DNA from: Sulfurospirillaceae bacterium
Lineage (GTDB): Bacteria; Campylobacterota; Campylobacteria; Campylobacterales; Sulfurospirillaceae
Length of the DNA: 64,000 bases
Direction: 5' to 3'
Assembly (NCBI GenBank): GCA_028684065.1
Contig: JAQUGO010000006.1
Location: forward strand, 113,726-177,725
Shown: positions 34,245-43,651 of the stretch, one piece after another
Layout of the letters: the number at the start of each line of letters is the position of its first letter
Numbering within the stretch: position 1 is the first letter of the stretch
The notes under the pieces: model-generated
Database searches by the model: none
Seen by the model: the letters and a program-made list of their open reading frames with translations, nothing else
What the model was told of the DNA's origin: nothing
Program-made: the position numbers and the translations under genes

Positions 34245-36056
34245 ATGAATATCCAAGCACTCTATCCAGCAACCTTTGATGGGACACCTGAGAGTTTTAA
34301 TGCCCTGTTGCGAACCCTTTTAATTCGAGGTACCTATGATACGGTTTTAAAGAAAATAACAGGCTATAAAGGCATGTATTTGTACCAGCAAAGTAAAGAG
34401 TGCTGGACCGTAAAATTTGATAATTTTGCAGGGATTTTTGGAATACTATTTGCCGAACTTCATGAAGATGTTGGAGTCTTTCATCTTTACTATTTTCCCT
34501 CTCCCAACGAAAGTATGCTCGATAAATTTTCGCTTGCAGAAGCCATTACAGCTCAAGATGAAGCGTATCTTGAAAAAGTACGTGAATTTGCTTTGCATCC
34601 AGCGTTATTTAGACAGTTTCATATAGCCACGTTACGCTTACATGTAAGCATTCAAAATCAATCATTATGGCTCTTTTATGAAACGCATATTCGTGAGCGT
34701 GTTTATGCCAAAGAAGGTGTCATTGACCCAAGGAGTGAAGAAAAATCGTATTTGATTGAACCAGAGGGACTGGATAAAGACTTACCTTCATTTCGTTTAC
34801 TACTTCCTTTGATGAATTTTCTTAATACAGCTATTACGCGAATGAGTTTATGCACCCCTTCGTATTTTAAACTTTTTAAAGCTAGCAAAGCCAGCGTCGC
34901 ATATGATAGTATAGGGAATTTTAGCGATGTCAAGGATGGGGCCTCAGCAAAAATTCTGATAGCTTTGGGCTATGGCGAAGGGGATTTTATCGAATTAACC
35001 GAGCGTGCATTGGTGGGCCATCATGCGGAGGTCGTGCATGAGGCAATGAGTCTTAATTGTTTTTTGCAAAAAGCGCCATGGTATGATATCAGTGATGATA
35101 TCAAACAACTATCGACACACACCGTCGTACAAAATAAACCTAAGCTCATTGTCGTGACAGGTTTTTTAGGCTCAGGGAAAACGAATTTTTTACAAAACTA
35201 TATAGAGTATGAAACAGAAAAAAATCGCTTTGTAGGCATTATCCAAAATGAGATTGGCAAGACGGGGTTAGATGGGAAATTACTAGATTATACCTATTCA
35301 CTCGTTGAGCTTGATGAGGGATGCGTCTGTTGTAGTTTAGCAGGACAGTTACGCATGGGTGTCAATACGCTTATGCGAACCATCGCTCCTGATACGATTA
35401 TCCTTGAGACAACAGGTGTGGCAAATCCTTTTAATTTATTGGCCGAACTGCATGAGTTAGAAGATATCGTAGATTTTGAAGTGATTGTGACGGTAGTTGA
35501 TGGCGTGAATGCTTTGTATCTGTATGATGAATTTCGTGTATTTAAAGACCAAATTCGCTCGGCTGATGTCATCTTATTGAATAAAATTGACCAAATGAGT
35601 GAATCTCAAATTGACTCTGTCAAAGTAATGTTAGAACAAAACAATCGATGTGCCAAGATTATACCAACCGTACAATGCGATATTCATCCTAATCTTTTGC
35701 ACAACAGTATCGTCGCATCAACGTCTCAAATAGCTTCGCTTATTAGTGAAGAAGAAAAAAATCCTGAAACAAAATCGACGCATGTACAAGATGGTATTTC
35801 AAGCATAAAAATACCGCTAAGTAAACCTTTAAATCGTGAAAAATTTAGAGATTATTTAGAAAAATTGCCTAAAAACATTTTTAGATTAAAAGGAATTATT
35901 GCTTTTGAAGCCGAAGATAATCAGTACGTGGTGCAGTATGTCAATGGTGTTTTTGAATTTGTAGAACAACAAAGTGAGCAATGTACTGAAACCTTTTTGG
36001 TTTATATTGGTAAAAATATAGAAAAAAGTTTTGTGCAAAACCCATGTTCTTTGTAA
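34245..36056 (+). CDS. CobW/COG0523 GTPase with a large unknown N-terminal domain
   Basis: A 603-residue fusion. Residues 1 to about 295 match no domain I recognise. The CobW part follows: Walker A GFLGSGKTNFL (about 306-316), the metal-binding EGCVCCSL (CxCC), ETTGVANPFN, and the GTP-specific LLNKIDQ. COG0523 GTPases load metals such as zinc, cobalt or iron-type metal centres into client proteins. It starts 53 nt after the Tat MBL gene, past a hairpin, so it may serve that metalloenzyme. The N-terminal half is about as long as the GTPase half, which is unusual for the family. Confidence 0.8.
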   Translation: MNIQALYPATFDGTPESFNALLRTLLIRGTYDTVLKKITGYKGMYLYQQSKECWTVKFDNFAGIFGILFAELHEDVGVFHLYYFPSPNESMLDKFSLAEAITAQDEAYLEKVREFALHPALFRQFHIATLRLHVSIQNQSLWLFYETHIRERVYAKEGVIDPRSEEKSYLIEPEGLDKDLPSFRLLLPLMNFLNTAITRMSLCTPSYFKLFKASKASVAYDSIGNFSDVKDGASAKILIALGYGEGDFIELTERALVGHHAEVVHEAMSLNCFLQKAPWYDISDDIKQLSTHTVVQNKPKLIVVTGFLGSGKTNFLQNYIEYETEKNRFVGIIQNEIGKTGLDGKLLDYTYSLVELDEGCVCCSLAGQLRMGVNTLMRTIAPDTIILETTGVANPFNLLAELHELEDIVDFEVIVTVVDGVNALYLYDEFRVFKDQIRSADVILLNKIDQMSESQIDSVKVMLEQNNRCAKIIPTVQCDIHPNLLHNSIVASTSQIASLISEEEKNPETKSTHVQDGISSIKIPLSKPLNREKFRDYLEKLPKNIFRLKGIIAFEAEDNQYVVQYVNGVFEFVEQQSEQCTETFLVYIGKNIEKSFVQNPCSL

Positions 36057-36061
36057 AATAT

Positions 36062-36796
36062 TTACACTTCAAACTCACTCATATAGGTACGATACAACAG
36101 TGGAACCCAACTTTGTTGCAGTTTTGGATTGTAACGGCTTTGTATGGCTGCGGCTTTAAAAAAGCTTTTCCACAGCGCTTTAAAGTGTGACTCTTCCTCG
36201 GAATAGGTAGGCGTGTCAAAGGAAGCGATGGAGCGAATTTCTCGTAAGTCATCATTTTTTACAAAGGCAAGAGAACGTTTGATGTCATGAATGATAAAAG
36301 GGATATTTCCCAAACGTTTGCAAAAATGGTCTCCTAAAAAAGGCACAATGTTAAATTTTGTCTCAATTTTGGCATAGAGCGTACCATCTTCTAACTCCTC
36401 AAAGCGGGTAAATCCGTACATCTTATGCACCAAACTTAAAAGTTCTTTTTCAAGATTTTGAATGTAAAAAAGGGATGGATTGGTAATATTACGAAGCTCT
36501 TTAGGATTTTTAAAACCGATGCGAATATACTCTAAAAGTGTCATCTCATGTGCTTTTGTATCGCATAAAAAGATATTGCAAATCGTGCGTTGTTGCTCCT
36601 TGCTAAAGTGTTTAGCAATGCCCTCTAAGACTTTGCGTGCTTTGGCTTCATCGGTAAAGACTTCATGAAAACGCTCAAACAAAAGCGTTTCAGGCATTTT
36701 TTTGACAATAGCGTTTACATGTAACTTTTCATAATAGACTTCATACACCAAACTCAAAAACCCTTCAAAACTTCCATCATAAAGTAAAATCATCAC
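36062..36796 (-). CDS. DNA-metabolism protein of the TIGR03915/DUF4130 type
   Basis: A 244-residue protein beginning ILLYDGSFEGFLSLVYE, typical of the family annotated as probable DNA metabolism protein (TIGR03915). Later motifs are GFTRFEELEDGTLYAKIETK-like (FTRFEELEDG) and PFLGDHF. Members are encoded next to a radical SAM helix-hairpin-helix protein (TIGR03916), and that is the case here with a 4-nt overlap. The family is thought to repair or modify DNA; the reaction is not established. It is convergent with the CobW gene. Confidence 0.8.
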   Translation of the reverse strand: MMILLYDGSFEGFLSLVYEVYYEKLHVNAIVKKMPETLLFERFHEVFTDEAKARKVLEGIAKHFSKEQQRTICNIFLCDTKAHEMTLLEYIRIGFKNPKELRNITNPSLFYIQNLEKELLSLVHKMYGFTRFEELEDGTLYAKIETKFNIVPFLGDHFCKRLGNIPFIIHDIKRSLAFVKNDDLREIRSIASFDTPTYSEEESHFKALWKSFFKAAAIQSRYNPKLQQSWVPLLYRTYMSEFEV

Positions 36797-38025
36797 AGCT
36801 CTCCTGTGTAGATGGACATATCAAATAAGCTTGGCTGAATAATGTTGGAGCCTTGGTGTATAAGGGCTAATTTAATTTTTTCAGTATACAGGCTTGTAGC
36901 TCTGTAAAAATCTTTACCTGCAACGATAAAATAGCGGGCTTTTTTGAGCGAAATTTTTAACGTGAGTAAGTCTTCAAAATTTAACTGTTTAAAACGTCTA
37001 GCTTGCAAGATTTTCAAAGCCCCACGAATACCTATACCGGGGATGCGCACCAAAATTTCTTTTGGGGCGTGGTTGACATCAATGGGAAAAAGATGCATGT
37101 TTGAAAGCGCCCAAAAAGTTTTAGGGTCAAACTGAATGTCAAGGTTTTGGTTTTCACTTAAAATCTCATCATAGCTAAAACCGTAAAAACGTAATAACCA
37201 ATCAGCTTGATAAAGCCTATGTTCCCGAAGCAAAGGGGGCTTTGAAAGTTCAGGGACGGGCAGATGTTTGTGGTTGTTAACGGCAATATACGCGGAGTAA
37301 TAGACTCGTTTTAACAGCGCTTTTTGATACAGTGATGCAGAGAGTTTAAGAATCTCAAAATCGCTCTCACCCGTTGCGCCAATAATCATTTGTGTGCTCA
37401 TGGAAATAGGTTTTGCACTTCGCTGTAAACTAATATCACGAGCGTATTTAAGAGGGGAGAGTAGCTTTTCTTTGGTTTTGTCGGGTGCTAAAAGAGCAAG
37501 GCTTTTGGAGCTTGGAAGCTCAATATTAGAGCTGACACGATGCGCTAAAAGGGTTGCTTCTTCGATGAGCTCCTTAGAAGCACCAGGGATAAGTTTGACA
37601 TGAATGTAACCATTAAAGCGATACTCATGGCGTAATATACGCAAGGTTTGAAGCAATAAATGCATCGTATGGTCTTCATTTTTAATGATGCCAGAGCTTA
37701 AAAAAAGCCCTTCAATGTAGTTTCGTTTATAAAAATTAATGGTTAAATCGGCCAGTTCTCGTGGGCCAAATGCCGTTCGTACAATGTCATTGCTCACGCG
37801 GTTAATGCAATAGGCACAGTCATAAACGCAGACATTGCTAAGCAGAATTTTCAACAGTGAAATGCACCGTCCATCGCTGGTGAAACTGTGACAAATGCCG
37901 CTGTTATGGGCACAGCCAAGCTCGCCTGTTTTGTAGTTGTTCTCACTGCCACTAGAGGAGCATGAGACATCGTACTTGGCACTTCCTGCTAGGATGGAGA
38001 GTTTGTCTTCAGTGGTTAATTTCAT
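36793..38025 (-). CDS. Radical SAM, helix-hairpin-helix DNA modification/repair protein (TIGR03916 type)
   Basis: A 410-residue protein. The iron-sulfur motif is CVYDCAYC (C-x3-C-x2-C), and the C-terminus has a DNA-binding helix-hairpin-helix, VRIPGIGIRGALKIL. The N-terminus has four further cysteines in a short span (SCSSSG, LGCAHNSGICHS), perhaps an extra metal site. It is the regular partner of the TIGR03915 protein downstream and should act with it on DNA. The lesion or base is not known. Confidence 0.85.
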   Translation of the reverse strand: MKLTTEDKLSILAGSAKYDVSCSSSGSENNYKTGELGCAHNSGICHSFTSDGRCISLLKILLSNVCVYDCAYCINRVSNDIVRTAFGPRELADLTINFYKRNYIEGLFLSSGIIKNEDHTMHLLLQTLRILRHEYRFNGYIHVKLIPGASKELIEEATLLAHRVSSNIELPSSKSLALLAPDKTKEKLLSPLKYARDISLQRSAKPISMSTQMIIGATGESDFEILKLSASLYQKALLKRVYYSAYIAVNNHKHLPVPELSKPPLLREHRLYQADWLLRFYGFSYDEILSENQNLDIQFDPKTFWALSNMHLFPIDVNHAPKEILVRIPGIGIRGALKILQARRFKQLNFEDLLTLKISLKKARYFIVAGKDFYRATSLYTEKIKLALIHQGSNIIQPSLFDMSIYTGEL

Positions 38026-38092
38026 ACAAGTATGATAGAATTTTTTTACATGTAAGGGTTAAAATATTGCAAAATGAAATGAAAAAGGTCTA

Positions 38093-38174
38093 TAGACTTC
38101 GTGTAAAACTCTCTCGTGAGGCTCAGACCGTAGGGAGGATTTGTCCTCTAAGAGAGAGTTTTACACGAAGTCTA
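38093..38174. repeat. 23-bp perfect inverted repeat around a 36-nt loop
   Basis: Arms at 38093-38115 and 38152-38174 are exact reverse complements (left arm begins TAGACTTCGTGTAAAACTCT). The loop contains a second small stem, GAGGA-TTTG-TCCTC. The right arm includes the stop codon of the GGDEF-EAL gene. On the minus strand the stem is followed by TATAGACC and then a run of five T. It may be a strong terminator or a small mobile inverted-repeat element. Confidence 0.8.
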
Positions 38175-40253
38175 ATAATGATCCATAAACGCTTCAACAT
38201 CGTGTACCGATAGAGGTTTTGAATATAAATACCCTTGGATATTGTCACACCCATGAGAGAGTAAAAAGTTTTTTTGCTCTTCTTTTTCAACACCCTCAGC
38301 GATGACTTCTAATTGTAAATTTTTAGCCAGTTCAATGATAGTTTTAGTGATGGCAATATCATCGTTTTTATAAGGGATATTGTCAATAAAGGATTTATCA
38401 ATCTTAAGTCCACTGATAGGTAATTTACTCAGATAGGACAAAGAAGAGTATCCCGTGCCAAAATCATCTACAACGATTTTAAAACCTGAATCGCAGAGTT
38501 GATTGAGTCGTTCTATAACCTCTTGAGGTTTTTGCATAAAATGCCCTTCTGTTATTTCAAAAATAATTGACTTTACGTGGCACTGTGTTTGTGCCAAAAT
38601 ATTTTTTATAAAATCATAACACAGCGGGCTTTCGAGATATTTTATAGACATATTGATAGAGAGTTGCCCATAGTTTCTACCGCTTTTGTGCCATTGCGCA
38701 CTTTGTTTAAAAGCATTTTTGATCACCCATTCATTCAGTTCTATAAGGAGGCCTAACTCCTCAACTAAGGGTAAAAATTGTGCGGGTGTTAGGAGGCCTT
38801 TTGTTGGATGTTGCCATCTTATAAGTGCCTCTAATCCTATTAATGTTTCTGTTTTAGCGTTTATTTGAGGTTGATAATAGAGTAAAAATTCATTTTTTTC
38901 GATGGCCTCTCGCAATTCTTTGGTAAAATTCATTCGGTTGTAAGCTAATTGTGTCAAGGAGGTATCATAAAAGCTATAAGAGTTTTTTTGTTTTCGTTTT
39001 GCCTTGTACATAGCAGCATCTGCATTTTTTAGCAATGTGTGTGCATCTCTTCCATCATTTGGGAATAGGGCAATACCAATACTCATCTGAGGGACAATAG
39101 TTTCGTTGGCAAGAGTGAATATCTCATTTTCTATAGCAATATCTTGGTATATGATTTTAATGATGTCATTTTCACTGTGTATATCATCGAGTAAAATTAC
39201 AAATTCATCACCACCAATGCGTGCTATTGTATCGCTCGAACGTAGTTTATCTTTGATTTTAGTGGCAATTGCGATAAGGTATTTATCGCCTATATGATGT
39301 CCTAAAGAGTCGTTAATAAATTTAAAATCATCCAAATCTATAAATAAAATTGCGATTTTATGATGTTTACGTTCGGCTACATCTATCATTTTATTTAATC
39401 TATCCAGTAATAAAAAACGATTGGGAAGTCCCGTTAAAGGGTCGTGAAAAGCTTGATACTCTAAACGTTTTTTCTGACTTTTGAGCAGTATCTCCGTCTC
39501 TTTTTGATCGGTTACATCGACAGTTGCACCCGTGAGCTTAATCGCTTTACCATGTTCGTCATAAATCGTTTCGCCTTTTTGAAAAATATAACGCATTTCA
39601 CAGTAATTTTCTCTGTGTATGATAGCACGTAGATTGATGCCCTTTGTTTTGACCCCCTTGGGAAGATAAGCAATAGAGGCAAAAATGATGTGTCGATCTT
39701 CAGGATGCAGTGATTGTAGATAAGTTTCAAGGGTAATTTCTGTAGCTATTTTTAAGCCCATAATCGTGTAAAATTCATCCGAGGCCTTAATCATCATAGT
39801 GTGTAAGTCAAGCTCCCAAGTTCCTATATGAAGTAAAGTTTGTGTTGCCACTAGGAGTTGGCTTTTGGCTTGAAGTTGCTGGGCAAGTGATATCCTTTGT
39901 GATATATCATTAATACCCCATAACACTTCATTTTCAACCAAATTACCAGAGATTTGACACCAAAAAATAGTTCCATCTTTATGTTTAAATTGATAGTCGA
40001 GTCGCGTAGGTATACCATTGATGGTTTGTTTAAAAGCGATGTCAAAAAACTCATTGTAGGATTGGGAGTTTACATGGAGTATCTCTTCGGATTGGTTGAG
40101 TATTTCTTCTTGTGTATAGCCAAACAGTGTGCAAAAATGAGGATTTACATCGATAATAGTGCGTTTTTTATTCACAATTAAAATACCAATATGCGAATTA
40201 TTGAAAAGAGGGTTAAACCATCGTGTTTGGTCATGTTTTTTTAAGTTGCACAT
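38172..40253 (-). CDS. PAS-GGDEF-EAL c-di-GMP enzyme
   Basis: A 693-residue cytoplasmic protein. Two PAS domains (about 10-120 and 130-250) precede GGDEF (about 265-425) and EAL (about 440-690). GGDEF is intact with I-site RSSD five residues before GGDEF. The EAL domain has EALIRW, the metal motif DDFGTGYSS and EGVE, so a working phosphodiesterase is likely too. There is no membrane segment. It is a single gene with no partner; the PAS domains probably set which activity dominates. Confidence 0.92.
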   Translation of the reverse strand: MCNLKKHDQTRWFNPLFNNSHIGILIVNKKRTIIDVNPHFCTLFGYTQEEILNQSEEILHVNSQSYNEFFDIAFKQTINGIPTRLDYQFKHKDGTIFWCQISGNLVENEVLWGINDISQRISLAQQLQAKSQLLVATQTLLHIGTWELDLHTMMIKASDEFYTIMGLKIATEITLETYLQSLHPEDRHIIFASIAYLPKGVKTKGINLRAIIHRENYCEMRYIFQKGETIYDEHGKAIKLTGATVDVTDQKETEILLKSQKKRLEYQAFHDPLTGLPNRFLLLDRLNKMIDVAERKHHKIAILFIDLDDFKFINDSLGHHIGDKYLIAIATKIKDKLRSSDTIARIGGDEFVILLDDIHSENDIIKIIYQDIAIENEIFTLANETIVPQMSIGIALFPNDGRDAHTLLKNADAAMYKAKRKQKNSYSFYDTSLTQLAYNRMNFTKELREAIEKNEFLLYYQPQINAKTETLIGLEALIRWQHPTKGLLTPAQFLPLVEELGLLIELNEWVIKNAFKQSAQWHKSGRNYGQLSINMSIKYLESPLCYDFIKNILAQTQCHVKSIIFEITEGHFMQKPQEVIERLNQLCDSGFKIVVDDFGTGYSSLSYLSKLPISGLKIDKSFIDNIPYKNDDIAITKTIIELAKNLQLEVIAEGVEKEEQKNFLLSHGCDNIQGYLYSKPLSVHDVEAFMDHY

Positions 40254-40318
40254 GCATTATTATACAAAATTAATAGAAGTATTGGTATGAAAAAAATAAA
40301 CCTTTACATGTAAGCCAT

Positions 40319-41236
40319 TTATGCCACTTCTTCAGGGTTGTTGTGAACTGCTTTAGCATAGGCTTTTGGTGGTAAACCAAACATACGCGTATACTCACGG
40401 CTAAATTGTGAAGGACTTTCATAACCTACAGCAAAGGCAATTTCCGTGGCGTCTTTGTCTTGTGTTAACAATATCCGTCTAGCCTCTTCAAGTCTCAGTG
40501 TTTTTTGAAACTGCAGTGGGCTCATGAGAGTGACTTTTTTGAAGTTATGGTAAAGCGAAGATTCACTCATTGCAAATGTTTTGGCAAGCTCTTTTATATT
40601 GATATTTTCGGCAAAATTATTTTTAATTTTTGAAATAACTTTCACAACTTGTTGTGTACTACTGCCATCCATCAAATATTTTCGCAAAAATTCACCACCT
40701 TTATCGCTCATCACAATGTATAACAGCTCTTTCATAATAAGAGGAGCCATAAATTTGATGTTTTGAGGTGTGTCTAGTAGGCGTACTAAGCGCGTGAGTG
40801 GATCAAGCAAAGGCGTGTTGTTTTCTCCAAAACAGAGCCCACGCTCAGGTGTTCGCACCGATACATTCATTGCTTTAGGTTCTGCCTCTTTCATCACTTC
40901 AAAAATATCTTCCATCGTAAAAGTAAGTTTCAATGAGATAAAAGGATGCTTGGTTGAAGCTTCTGTAATGCGAACGCGCGTGGGCATGTGCGTGGAAGAG
41001 AGCACATAACCCGAAGCATCATACCGATAGTACGTTCCTCCCAAGAGTAAAATTTTAGCGCCTTGTAACACAAGGCACAAGGAGGGTTCATAAATGGCAG
41101 GGATACACTCGGTGTTTGTCGTTGTGGTGTAAAAACTTAACGAGGGAATGGCAGTTTTCATCGCGCCTTCTTCATCACGTTTTGCCAAAATAATTTGAAT
41201 GAGCTCTTCTTTGTAGCGTTTGGAGGATAGATCCAT
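40319..41236 (-). CDS. AraC-family regulator with AraC_N domain
   Basis: A 305-residue regulator. The N-terminal sensing domain starts with YTTTTNTECIPAIYEPSLCL-type sequence (PAIYEPSLCLVLQGAK, about 40-55). The C-terminal double HTH shows NIKELAKTFAMSESSLYHNFK and ATEIAFAVGYESPSQFSREY, quoted as EIAFAVGYESPSQFSREY. It is last in a minus-strand run after an MFS exporter and an aldo-keto reductase, 51 nt from the former. It probably controls those genes. It is distinct from the AraC protein at 7380. Confidence 0.9.
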   Translation of the reverse strand: MDLSSKRYKEELIQIILAKRDEEGAMKTAIPSLSFYTTTTNTECIPAIYEPSLCLVLQGAKILLLGGTYYRYDASGYVLSSTHMPTRVRITEASTKHPFISLKLTFTMEDIFEVMKEAEPKAMNVSVRTPERGLCFGENNTPLLDPLTRLVRLLDTPQNIKFMAPLIMKELLYIVMSDKGGEFLRKYLMDGSSTQQVVKVISKIKNNFAENINIKELAKTFAMSESSLYHNFKKVTLMSPLQFQKTLRLEEARRILLTQDKDATEIAFAVGYESPSQFSREYTRMFGLPPKAYAKAVHNNPEEVA

Positions 41237-41287
41237 CAGTAACTCCTTATTAGAAAATTATAACACGTTCACAGGGATAAAGAATTT

Positions 41288-42430
41288 TCAATGCCATTTT
41301 CGCGACAAGAGTAATAGCGCAAGTGCCACCAATACAAAAAAAATGGCGATGCCATACAGAGAATGAATCGGTAAATGGGCAATGCTGATGCCTCCAAGTG
41401 CTGCACCAGTGGCAAAGCCAAATTGGACAAACGAGATATTCAGGCTTAACAGTATGCCAGAAGCTTCAGGCGCAATAAAGGCTAAATGAATACTCTGTGC
41501 GGGTCCAAATGTCCATGCCGCACTTATCCAAATAAGAAGTAAGAGCGATGTCAATAGCAGTGAATGGGACACCAAAAGAAGAAGTACAAGCATGACACAA
41601 GAAAGCGACATACTACCTATGAGTGTGGGTGCAATGCCGACGTGATCGGCTAAAAAACCTGCGAGTTTTGTTCCAATAAAACTCGTAATTCCCAGTGCTA
41701 ATAAAATCGTGCTGATTTCGTGTTCGCTGATCGTACGGACGGAAAATAGAAGTGGCATGATGTACGTGTTAATCACGGCATAACTGATAAAAAAGAGAAA
41801 TGTCACCCCAAGGGCAGACAAAATTTTGGGCTGTTTTAGATATAACAGTTGCACCTTTAGCGCAATAGGCGTCTGCGAAAGTGTTTTTGGAATACTTTTA
41901 TGTATGACCACCAAACAGAGCAGACTCACAATGCCAATGATCCAAAAAATAGTTTGCCAGTTCGCCACAGCCGTAATCATACGTCCTAGAGGAATTCCCA
42001 AAACCAAAGCGAGGCTAAAGCCCATGGCGATGTTTGCCATGGCAACCCCTTGTTTGCCTTTTTCGGCAAGTTGCGCACTGATGCCATACGCGATGACGAT
42101 AAACACACCCGCACCCGCACCTACAATCATACGAGAGATGACAATGAGAAGGTAACTTTGAAACAACAGCATCGCAAAGATGCCGATAATGAAGATAATC
42201 AACGAGAGGATGAGTTGTGTCTTTTGACTCATTTTTGCCGTGATCATTATGATGAAAGGAGCAACAATAGCGCTGGCAAGGGCATAAACACTGACCAATT
42301 GACCCGCTTTGGAAAGCGAAATGTTTAAGGAAGTGGCGATCTGGTCTAGCACCCCTACAATAATATATTGTGAGGTGCCGACCAAAAAACTCATAAAAGC
42401 GAGTAAGTAGATTTTTTGTTGGTTGTTCAT
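41288..42430 (-). CDS. MFS transporter, AraJ/YdhP-like
   Basis: A 380-residue 12-helix facilitator. It begins QKIYLLAFMSFLVGTSQYII, and motifs IARMIVGAGAG-like (ISRMIVGAGAGVFIV) and GIPLGRMITAVANWQTIF are typical of DHA1 sugar/drug efflux proteins. It is 3 nt after the aldo-keto reductase gene, so both are one transcript. The substrate is unknown. Confidence 0.88.
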   Translation of the reverse strand: MNNQQKIYLLAFMSFLVGTSQYIIVGVLDQIATSLNISLSKAGQLVSVYALASAIVAPFIIMITAKMSQKTQLILSLIIFIIGIFAMLLFQSYLLIVISRMIVGAGAGVFIVIAYGISAQLAEKGKQGVAMANIAMGFSLALVLGIPLGRMITAVANWQTIFWIIGIVSLLCLVVIHKSIPKTLSQTPIALKVQLLYLKQPKILSALGVTFLFFISYAVINTYIMPLLFSVRTISEHEISTILLALGITSFIGTKLAGFLADHVGIAPTLIGSMSLSCVMLVLLLLVSHSLLLTSLLLLIWISAAWTFGPAQSIHLAFIAPEASGILLSLNISFVQFGFATGAALGGISIAHLPIHSLYGIAIFFVLVALALLLLSRKWH

Positions 42431-42433
42431 AGG

Positions 42434-43426
42434 CTACTTTTTGACAAATTTGGTTTCGCGTTCACTATAACGAGGTCCCACATTAGGATAGCGTTGAACG
42501 ATAGCTTCTATGGCTTCTAAATCCAAAAGGCTTAAGCTCACATCAACTGCTCCAGCATTGTCTTCCAAATATTTTCTTCGTTTGGTTCCAGGAATAGGGA
42601 TGATATTATCGCCTTGAGCGATGACCCAAGCAATGGCTAGTTGTGCAGGGGTGCAGTTTTTCTCAGAAGCAAACTGTGCAAAAGCTGCGGCAAGGTTTTG
42701 GTTGTTTTCTAAATATTCACCGTTGTAACGCGGCAAGGTTTTTCTAAAATCGCCCTCTTTAAGAGTCGTTACATCCAAAGCATTGCTCATCAGTCCACGA
42801 CTGAGCGGTGAAAAAGGGATAAAACTGATGCCAAGTGCTTTGGTTAACGGTAAAATCTCGGCTTCCACGCCGCGTGTTAAAAGAGAATACTCACTTTGTA
42901 CGGCACTGATGGGATGCGTCGCATGGGCTTTTTTTAAATCCTCAGGCGTGCATTCGCTTAAGCCCAAGTAGCGCACTTTTCCCTCTTTGATTAGTTCACT
43001 CATCGCTCCTACGGTCTCTTCAACAGGAATATTCGGGTCAACACGGTGAGCATAGTAAAGGTCAATCGTATCAATACCCAGTCGTTGAAGGCTCTTTTCA
43101 ACCGCCTCTTTGGCGTGTTTGGGTGAAGCGTCCACATACATCTCAAAGGCATCACCGTGTGTTTTTCGTGTGCGGAAGCCAAATTTAGTTGCGATAAAAA
43201 TTTTGTCACGATTGGGAACGAGGACTTTGGAAATAAGCTCTTCATTCACACCATTGTCATAAATGTCCGCCGTATCCCAAAAATTGATGCCAAGTTCCAA
43301 AGCATGGCTCAGTGTGGCGAGGCTTTCCTTATCATCTTTTTGCCCATAGGCAAAGCTCATACCCATACAGCCAAGACCGATGCTTGAGAGTTTGGTATCG
43401 GTGTTTCCGAGTGTTTTGTAATTCAT
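42434..43426 (-). CDS. Aldo/keto reductase
   Basis: A 330-residue NADPH-dependent reductase of the AKR13/YajO-like group. Catalytic tetrad residues are in [12 protein letters not shown] (Asp and Tyr), FIATKFGF (Lys) and YYAHRVDPN (His). The cofactor site near the C-terminus is [15 protein letters not shown]. It is first in the reductase-exporter-AraC run and has the 80-nt structured element (copy A) upstream. It may detoxify a carbonyl compound that the partner exporter removes; this is inference. Confidence 0.92.
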   Translation of the reverse strand: MNYKTLGNTDTKLSSIGLGCMGMSFAYGQKDDKESLATLSHALELGINFWDTADIYDNGVNEELISKVLVPNRDKIFIATKFGFRTRKTHGDAFEMYVDASPKHAKEAVEKSLQRLGIDTIDLYYAHRVDPNIPVEETVGAMSELIKEGKVRYLGLSECTPEDLKKAHATHPISAVQSEYSLLTRGVEAEILPLTKALGISFIPFSPLSRGLMSNALDVTTLKEGDFRKTLPRYNGEYLENNQNLAAAFAQFASEKNCTPAQLAIAWVIAQGDNIIPIPGTKRRKYLEDNAGAVDVSLSLLDLEAIEAIVQRYPNVGPRYSERETKFVKK

Positions 43427-43466
43427 TGCAATTTCCTTTTCTTTGGCTTCATATCAATAAAGTAAA

Positions 43467-43546
43467 AGCACCAAAGGTGCGTGAGCACTCTGCCGAAGAG
43501 AACCCAATGTTAACGTAGTCTTTAGCGCTTTGCTTTAAAGACGTGT
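43467..43546. repeat. 80-nt intergenic structured element, copy A
   Basis: The counterpart of 7230-7309 in opposite orientation. It has the hairpin GCACC-AAA-GGTGC (43468-43480), then CTCT/AGAG (43488-43500) and a GTCTTTA/TAAAGAC hairpin (43518-43542). On the minus strand, sense to the aldo-keto reductase, the first hairpin ends in TTTT and could terminate transcription. A TATACT at 43569-43564 on the minus strand could be the promoter. Confidence 0.7.
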
Positions 43547-43651
43547 TCGCAGTTCTTGATGAAAGTATAAAATAAAAGAGGAAGGATAGGGTAGAACGAT
43601 AGTGTAAGATGATTGCCTAATTCTGCAAATAAAAAATAGTCTGTAAAGCCT

